From Dryomyza anilis (Eukaryota; Arthropoda; Insecta; Diptera; Dryomyzidae), in NCBI GenBank assembly GCA_951804985.1, contig OX638136.1, positions 992,001 to 1,056,000 of the forward strand: a DNA stretch of 64,000 bases. The letters run 5' to 3'. Position numbers and translations under genes: made by a program. Every line of letters starts with the position of its first letter. Positions within the stretch are counted from its first letter, which is position 1. Shown here piece after piece: positions 58,837 through 64,000 of the stretch. The notes beneath the pieces were generated by a model. It was not told where the DNA came from, searched no databases, and saw only the letters and a list, made by a program, of their open reading frames with translations.

Positions 58837-59322
58837 CAGTGTTGCATTCGAAGAAAATAAAAAAGTCTCTTAGAAATCTGAAAAAGTATTAATTGAAAGA
58901 AAAAGGTACTCCAAAAAAAAAAAAAGTTTAACACACATTTGCACGGTTCCCTAGGTACTATAGGTACACGATACACGATAGTACAAGTAAATTGTCAGTT
59001 GCAACTTGCAAATTAAATATTTTGTATTTTGTTATAAAAAAATTATAACATAGGGTGTTCTATTTTTAGAAAATGAATGTGGGAGTTCTACATATTGTTA
59101 TAAAAAAAAATTTCATAACTTGTGATGTTCAACTTATATGCTATATGTTAGATATAAGGTTTCAGCAGAAATAGCCCATTACCTCAGAATTGATTTGCTC
59201 CATACTCCATTTAATCGGTTTCTGGATCGAACATTTTACATTTCTTTTTTTCTCAAAATCAACATGCTGCAATTAATGTAAACATAATTTATAAAATTTA
59301 AGTTCACAGAAATATAATTATA

Positions 59323-59528
59323 TACACGCAGAGAAAAAAATTGTTTGCAGCAAACATAATATATTTGAAATCGTAAATTTGATGTCTTCGACTGGCTTAT
59401 GGCTTATGGTCATGACTTATGGTTCAAATTTGTTAATATGATATTTATTACAAAATCATGGAAATTCATGTATGTAACGTGTAACATAATATGTTTGCTG
59501 CAAAACATAATTTTTCCCTGTGTGTATA
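59323..59528. mobile_element. MITE with GCAGCAAACATAATAT inverted ends
   Basis: ACACGCAGAGAAAAAAATTG and TTTGCAGCAAACATAATAT at the left mirror ATAATATGTTTGCTGCAAAA and TTTTTCCCTGTGTGTAT at the right. About 205 bp with imperfect inverted repeats of about 40 bp. No coding. Confidence 0.7.
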
Positions 59529-59836
59529 ATATGTGTTTTCTTTAATAGAGATTCAACATAAATGAGAATTCATAAATCAAATAAAGAAAATTTCTAATAA
59601 TAAAATTCCATTACTTATATGTTAAAACTGTCCCAACAGCTTTTTTAAACAACTACTTCAAAATACGATTCTAAAATGATTATTTGATTTGATTTATTAT
59701 TTTTTCCTCATATTTTTCTAATTCGAACACATTGTGTATAATAATTTCATCTGGCAGCGCTGTCGTAAACATAATTATCTGGCAATATCTAGTTTCACTT
59801 CATTTGTTTACATCGTCTTTCTATTTTCATAAACTG
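59529..59836. other. AT-rich filler inside the hAT-type element
   Basis: No feature recognised. Confidence 0.4.
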
Positions 59837-60698
59837 CCCAGCTAACGCCAGAGTTCAAGTTACACTCAGGCTCACGTATCTTGAATCTAAGATGAATGTT
59901 TTGATTACATTTCACAAGTGTTTTAGTACAATTTATATTTTGTGCTTTCAAAAATAAATGCCAAACACTTTGTCAAAAAAAATAAAATGTTATAAATTAT
60001 AAATATACAAAAACCGTGTGTTGCGGCGCATAATTATTATGGTAAGTCAGTAAAAAATTAAACTTCAGCTTATACTTTATTCCATTTATTCCCGCAGACA
60101 CAAGCAGTACAGATGACGTTGTGCGAACAATGTACAGCTAAAATACAGTCGCAGACATTTGACATCGAGTTATATTTTTGAATATACTGGATATATGAAT
60201 ATCTGGATATATGCAGCCAAAGACTTTTGCAGCCATATCAATATCAGTGCAATATTTTTAAGGCAGAGCTAGTCGCTGTTGCAGCGTGGTGCGATGATTC
60301 CAACCTTAATGATGCTTTTCACTATTATATTCGCCGTTATTTGCAATTAAAATATAAAAAAAATAACATTTTTATTGCACCTATTTGATATTGTTTTATT
60401 GTAACGCAAGCGCATGTTATTTTTCGACTCTATTGGGAGCCTTTTCGGAAGCTTTTTTCGATATAAAATGAATCTTATACAAGAGCATTTCCTGATTATT
60501 TTTAGGCTCCCTGCTAGATTGTTTTTAGGCTCCGATACAAGTCTTCTAAAAGAGCCTTCTAACTATGCTCAGGTCTGAATGACGCATTTTTATCAGAAAA
60601 TGTATATTTCAAGACTCTTTTCTAAATAAAACATGAGCGCTCAGGCTCAGAAAAAAGATTGTGAAAACATTCTTTTCGGAGTTCTTGCGTTGGCTGGG
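59837..60698. mobile_element. Inverted-repeat element with CCCAGC ends (862 bp)
   Basis: CCCAGCTAACGCCAGAGTTC at the left pairs with GAGTTCTTGCGTTGGCTGGG at the right (about 17 of 20). The interior repeats GGCTCC/GGAGCC-AAGAGCC words (60440-60570) and has no long frame. Target duplication not found. Confidence 0.6.
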
Positions 60699-60737
60699 TG
60701 GTCTTTAAACTGCAATCTGCAAGAAACAAATCAATTG

Positions 60738-60867
60738 TGTACCAAATAAATAAGATGTTTAGAAGTGTGTTTAAGTGTGACTGCAATTCATCAGTGGTAC
60801 TACAAATGATATTTGTTCAAAATTGTACCAAATGAATAAGATGTTTCGAAGTATGTTTGTGTGATTA
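60738..60867. repeat. Interrupted tandem repeat, left part
   Basis: ACCAAATAAATAAGATGTTT..GTGTGTTTAAGTGTGA and GCAATTCATCAG..TACTACAAATG occur here. They recur partly at 60830 and again at 63230-63325. The second unit is split by the element at 60868-63199. Confidence 0.75.
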
Positions 60868-61132
60868 CCCAGTCTCAAGTTAGCTACGCTCTGCCTTGAT
60901 GCGGACTACTGAATGCAACCCTGTTTCGTTAATTCACCCTTTTACTCTTTCAACTTCTATTCTGTGAGAGAATTTTTCAATGGCTGCCATTTTCGTTCGT
61001 CAAGTTAAATGTCAGCAAGAAAATTTTCATTTTTTCTACTTATCAATTGAACGCGGTTGTGCGTTCAAAAAAGTTGTAAGTAATTTAAAAGATATTTATG
61101 ATAAATGCTAAAATAATTTGTTTAATATACAG

Positions 61133-61377
61133 CCGCTGCCGATCGCAAACTCGATACTCCACTCGCTGCTATGCTGCCCTCAAAATACGCTAATGTCGAT
61201 GTGCGCGAACGGTTGGATTTCCGACCCGATCGCGTTTTGCGTTTCTTGCGCTTATTTGACTCCGATGACGAGGACAAACTTTTGCTTTTCTACAGCAACG
61301 AGGACATCAAGCTGGAGGGTTCCGAGAATGGCGAGAATTAAACCGAAAATTGCCGACTGGCGTTATGGCAGGAGTCA
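61133..61377 (+). pseudogene. Captured fragment resembling TAF1 (TFIID subunit 1)
   Basis: After a polypyrimidine-poor but AG-ending boundary (AATATACAG) the frame reads LAAMLPSKYANVDVRE, DFRPDRVLRFLRLF and SDDEDKLLLFYSNEDIKLEG. A one-frame change gives KPKIADWRYG. These resemble conserved N-terminal TAF1 sequence (PLAAMLPSKY, FRPxKVLRFSRLF, WRYGPA). TAF1 is the largest TFIID subunit, in the nucleus. The fragment has internal deletions relative to TAF1 and an in-frame TAA (about 61339). Recognition is from memory of the family; I put it at moderate confidence. Confidence 0.6.
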
Positions 61378-62343
61378 GTGTTGTCACGCTTTGTCATCAA
61401 ATCCTCTGCCGTCGCATTGGAACAGTCTATGGTGCCACAGTCCACATCGACGTTGCTGGAGCAGGCGTATGCCAAGAATGCGTTGCCGAAGCCACAGCAG
61501 ATGCTGCGCAACACACAGAGCGAACAGGATAAGAACAAAATGCACCCAATGAAATACGACAGACCATTAGGTACAGGCATGATAATATTTTACATGATTT
61601 ATATACTCTATAATTGGTTTTGATTTATTTAAAACATGCAATTATTGCAGATTGGTAGAACTACGCGAACTAAATGCCAAGCACAGCGCCGACGTATAGC
61701 GAATCTCCAGCGAATTGCAGCAGCTGCAGATGGATCAGCGAATGTACACGGAGCACGCACCCACGGCAGCAGCCAAATATCGTTTCTATCAGGAGCTCAA
61801 CTGTTATGTCTCAGACTTGGTGGATTGTCTCAATAAAAAGGTACCTTTTGTTTGTTACTTTTTTTTAAATAATTGAAAATAATTTGCGGCGCCTTTTGCA
61901 GTTTGTCGCCATCAGTGACTTGGATAAATTGTCCATGCAAACGCAGTACAAACATCAGACCTGTTCGAGCGTCGGCGACAGGATGTGCGCGATCAGGCCA
62001 AGGAAATGGCAGAGACCTTAAGTACGTCTTAGCGGCTTATTTCATATTAATATTTATACAATTTCTCCTCTTGCACAGAACCCACCTATTCCGCAGCCGC
62101 GCGTCGTAGTGTCGAACACGAGGAACGTAATGGTAGACGCACGCGTACCGCTGTGAACGTGAAAAGAACGAACTCTTGGTCTCGCACTTGGATGGCATGT
62201 CCAGCGATGATGAAATTTCCGATCATTATATGGAACAGTTAATGACTGTCTAGGTGGGTTTTTTTTAATTAGTAAGAAAATTATGTATTTTTTTATAAAA
62301 TCAACTAATTTGGCTGCAGAACAACTTGCGCAAGCAGCTGAAG

Positions 62344-62345
<2 letters not shown>
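61378..62345 (+). pseudogene. Captured fragment resembling PAXBP1/GCFC, introns kept
   Basis: Exon remnants and GT-AG introns: exon to 61570; intron 61571-61650; exon 61651-61840; intron 61841-61901; exon 61902-62021; intron 62022-62078; exon 62079-62253; intron 62254-62319; then a short exon cut by an AT tract. The translated pieces read LVELRELNAKHSADV, YRFYQELNCYVSDLVDCLN, DLFERRRQDVRDQAKEM, RRSVEHEERNGRRTR and HLDGMSSDDEISD, in the order and style of PAXBP1/GCFC2 proteins (RNA-processing factors with a GCFC domain). Stops (for example TAG after HSADV) and small indels show a pseudogene. The first part (VLSRFVIKSSAVALEQ..) I cannot assign. Confidence 0.72.

Positions 62346-62403
<58 letters not shown>
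62346..62403. repeat. (AT)n microsatellite
   Basis: About 58 bp of AT repeat that cuts off the captured gene fragment. Confidence 0.95.
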
Positions 62404-62409
<6 letters not shown>

Positions 62410-62640
62410 AAGATTAAAAAAGATTAGATGTCATTTATACCATTTATATAATTTATATCATGTATATAATTTATGCTATTTATATAATTTACATCATGTA
62501 TACCATATATAACATTTACATAAATTATATAAATGTCACTTATATAATTTATTTCATTTATACCATTTATATAATTTATACCATTTGTATCATTCTTACT
62601 TATATTTACTTAATTTATATAAACAATATAGATTATGTAA
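62404..62640. repeat. Degenerate ATTTATATAATTTATACC repeats
   Basis: Roughly a dozen imperfect copies of a 15-18 bp word (CATTTATATAATTTATAC). The open frame here is repeat-derived. Confidence 0.7.
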
Positions 62641-63199
62641 GTTAAGTAACAAAACAGCTGCAAAATTACCAAAAATCGCTACTGGTTGCAGTAAATTAGT
62701 ACTATCTATAAACATGATTATTTAAGCTATATATATATGCAATTTTTATTATAATTAAAATCAAGTCAATAATTATGTTATACACCTCTATTGTATGTAT
62801 AATTCAATGTAATATTTAAACAACTTAATAAAAATATACTTGTATTGTAAAATAACAAACTTTTGAATTATACGTCATTTGTGTTCCTTTTTAATTTCAG
62901 CTTTAATTCAGAGTTTGCGCGCGAATATGACATTCTATTCTGATAAAATTAACGTCAGAATATGAGAGAGAGGAGAGAGAGAAGAAACAAAAGTTTCGTT
63001 AAAAAAATTTCTTGGGATAGAATTTTGTGAGAAAATCGGTCAGAAAGAGAACGTAAAATTCCATTGGATTTCTATGTTCCGTTAAGGCGTCAGCCGAACC
63101 TATTTCGCTCCGATTTCTGAGCAGGGTTCTGACAAAGAAGTACGAATGCTCCTCCTAACGGAAAGAGGAGTTGATTCCGTCAGAACGAGTCACTGGGTA
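62641..63199. other. Right non-coding part of gene-carrying element
   Basis: AT-rich then GAGAGAGGAGAGAGAG-rich (about 62963-62985), then a mixed-base stretch to the ACTGGG end. No gene seen. Confidence 0.45.
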
Positions 63200-63753
63200 A
63201 TAATTCGTTTTTTATTATTAGCAAGTATCGTGCAATTCATCAGCTGTACTACAAATGATATTTGTTCAAAATTGTACCAAATAAATAAGATGTTTTGAAG
63301 TGTGTTTAAGTGTGATTAATAATTTGTTTTTTTTAATAAAAAGTATCTGGCATTTGAACTAAAACATCCATAAATCTCTCTAATCTAGAATCGCATATTT
63401 CTATAAAAAAAATACAACATTTTGTACGGAATACAAAGTACAAATAGTATTTTTGTGTGAAAATTTTCCATGCAATTCTCATATGTTTTTAAAATCAAAA
63501 AATACTAAAAGTGGAAAGGATTAATACTTAATACTGAACGCTTAATACATTTTCATTTCTATGTTTCCATCGATTCGTAGAGAAAATGATGAGAAAGAAA
63601 ACAAAACATGGTTGCTTAGAATAAAACTAGTATGAAATTATCTGGTACTAAATTCAGTGAAAAAAAGTATTAATACTGAGCTCTTGGTACTTTGTATTAA
63701 AAAAATAAAAAAGTACTCCAAAAAGTACGAAAGTACCAACTTATGCAACACTG
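63200..63753. other. Right part of the hAT-type element
   Basis: Holds the rest of the split tandem-repeat unit and the intact unit (63230-63330), then AT-rich DNA with AAGTAC/GTACTT words up to the ATGCAACACTG end. No gene. Confidence 0.5.
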
Positions 63754-64000
63754 ACCGTAGAGCGAGCTTTAGGAGCGTTCGAGAGAAAGATTCTTCGGTA
63801 AATCTATATGCGTTGAAAACGAGTACAGAATCAGATAGAACGACGAGCTGTATGAGCTCTACGCCGACATTGACATAGTCAGGCGCATTAAGATCCAGCG
63901 CCTACGCTGGCTTGGACATGTCGAGCGTATGGATGAAAGCGCTCCAGCAAAAAAGGTGTTCAATTCTGTACCCAGTGGTGGTCAACATAGGAGAGGGCGT
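63754..64000 (+). pseudogene. Second RTE copy, C-terminal part after the hAT insertion
   Basis: Reads ALGAFERKIL, DELYELYADIDIVRRIKIQ and RLRWLGHVERMDESAPA, the RTE C-terminal region seen at about 43090-43290. It continues the coding order broken at 58836. It has small indels near 63799 and 63835, and runs off the window end. Confidence 0.85.

Larger units (their letters stand above)
60868..63199. mobile_element. Gene-carrying element (2.3 kb) with CCCAGT/ACTGGG ends at TA
   Basis: GTGATTA|CCCAGT on the left and ACTGGG|TAATAATTCG on the right. The neighbouring repeat unit at 63312-63330 shows the empty version, GTGATTAATAATTTG, so the insertion is at TA with TA duplicated. The ends are short (6 bp perfect, 10 bp including the target). 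Inside are exons and introns of two host genes, an (AT)n tract and non-coding flanks, and no transposase. This is the structure of a Pack-type or transduplicate element. Superfamily open (TA target suggests Tc1/mariner-like). Confidence 0.7.
58837..63753. mobile_element. hAT-type element (4.9 kb) that splits the RTE copy
   Basis: CAGTGTTGCAT at the left and ATGCAACACTG at the right form a perfect 11-bp terminal inverted repeat. The flanks are ACCGAAGA (58829-58836) and ACCGTAGA (63754-63761), an 8-bp target duplication with one mismatch. RTE coding sequence continues directly on the other side, which fixes the boundaries. There is no hAT transposase inside. The element is a nest of a MITE, an inverted-repeat element and a gene-carrying element. 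It would need a transposase supplied elsewhere. Confidence 0.85.

Noticed and set aside
61338..61580. Minus-strand 80-codon frame over the captured gene fragment
   Set aside because: The plus strand has exon motifs and GT-AG introns; the minus frame is a shadow.
62460..62645. 61-codon Ile/Tyr-rich frame
   Set aside because: Comes from degenerate ATTTATATAATTTATACC repeats.

Overview
This window is eukaryotic and contains almost only transposable-element DNA. It is AT-rich, with GT-AG introns in the one host-derived segment, errantivirus-type LTR elements with an env gene, RTE-type non-LTR elements, piggyBac, hAT and Tc1/mariner-like remnants, and long (AT)n tracts. This mix fits a higher dipteran insect, perhaps a tephritid-like fly; that placement is inference. 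I see no intact single-copy host gene and no tRNA, rRNA or CRISPR array.

Layout, left part (1 to about 49,229): four tandem units. Each unit starts inside the integrase C-terminus of a plus-strand Ty3/gypsy element ('GypsyA') and runs through its 3' LTR, a piggyBac fragment, an 821-bp foldback-like MITE, a non-coding block, a non-autonomous hAT element and an (AT)n tract. It then continues through AT-rich DNA to two minus-strand transposase remnants (a DUF4817-type HTH protein and a C2H2/CACTA-like protein). Unit starts are near 1405, 6397, 21862 and 28590. Units 2 and 4 also carry an approximately 11-kb minus-strand errantivirus-like provirus (ERV1 8858-19863; ERV2 33549-47218) at the same site with the same CTAT duplication. 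Units 1 and 3 keep the empty site. Diagnostic differences pair unit 1 with 3 and unit 2 with 4, so the array is a duplicated dimer. ERV2 was later hit by an RTE retrotransposon (40256-43476). Gag and pol of both proviruses are broken, but the ERV2 env frame is open for 697 codons.

Middle (49,230-58,075): the rest of the C2H2/CACTA-like transposase gene, which is the natural right flank of the array, followed by AT-rich DNA. That DNA holds an imperfect foldback, a solo LTR (54103-54982, ATTC target duplication), an inverted repeat pair and a 426-bp MITE.

Right (58,076-64,000): a second RTE copy is split by a 4.9-kb element with hAT hallmarks (58837-63753; 11-bp terminal inverted repeats and an 8-bp target duplication with one mismatch). 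Inside this is a 2.3-kb element (60868-63199; CCCAGT/ACTGGG ends at a TA) that carries intron-containing fragments of two host genes. One resembles TAF1 (TFIID subunit 1) and the other PAXBP1/GCFC. This Pack-type gene capture is the most unusual feature of the window.

No sets of genes act together here in the usual sense. The window is a record of nested insertions, tandem duplication and decay whose order can largely be read from shared and private changes.
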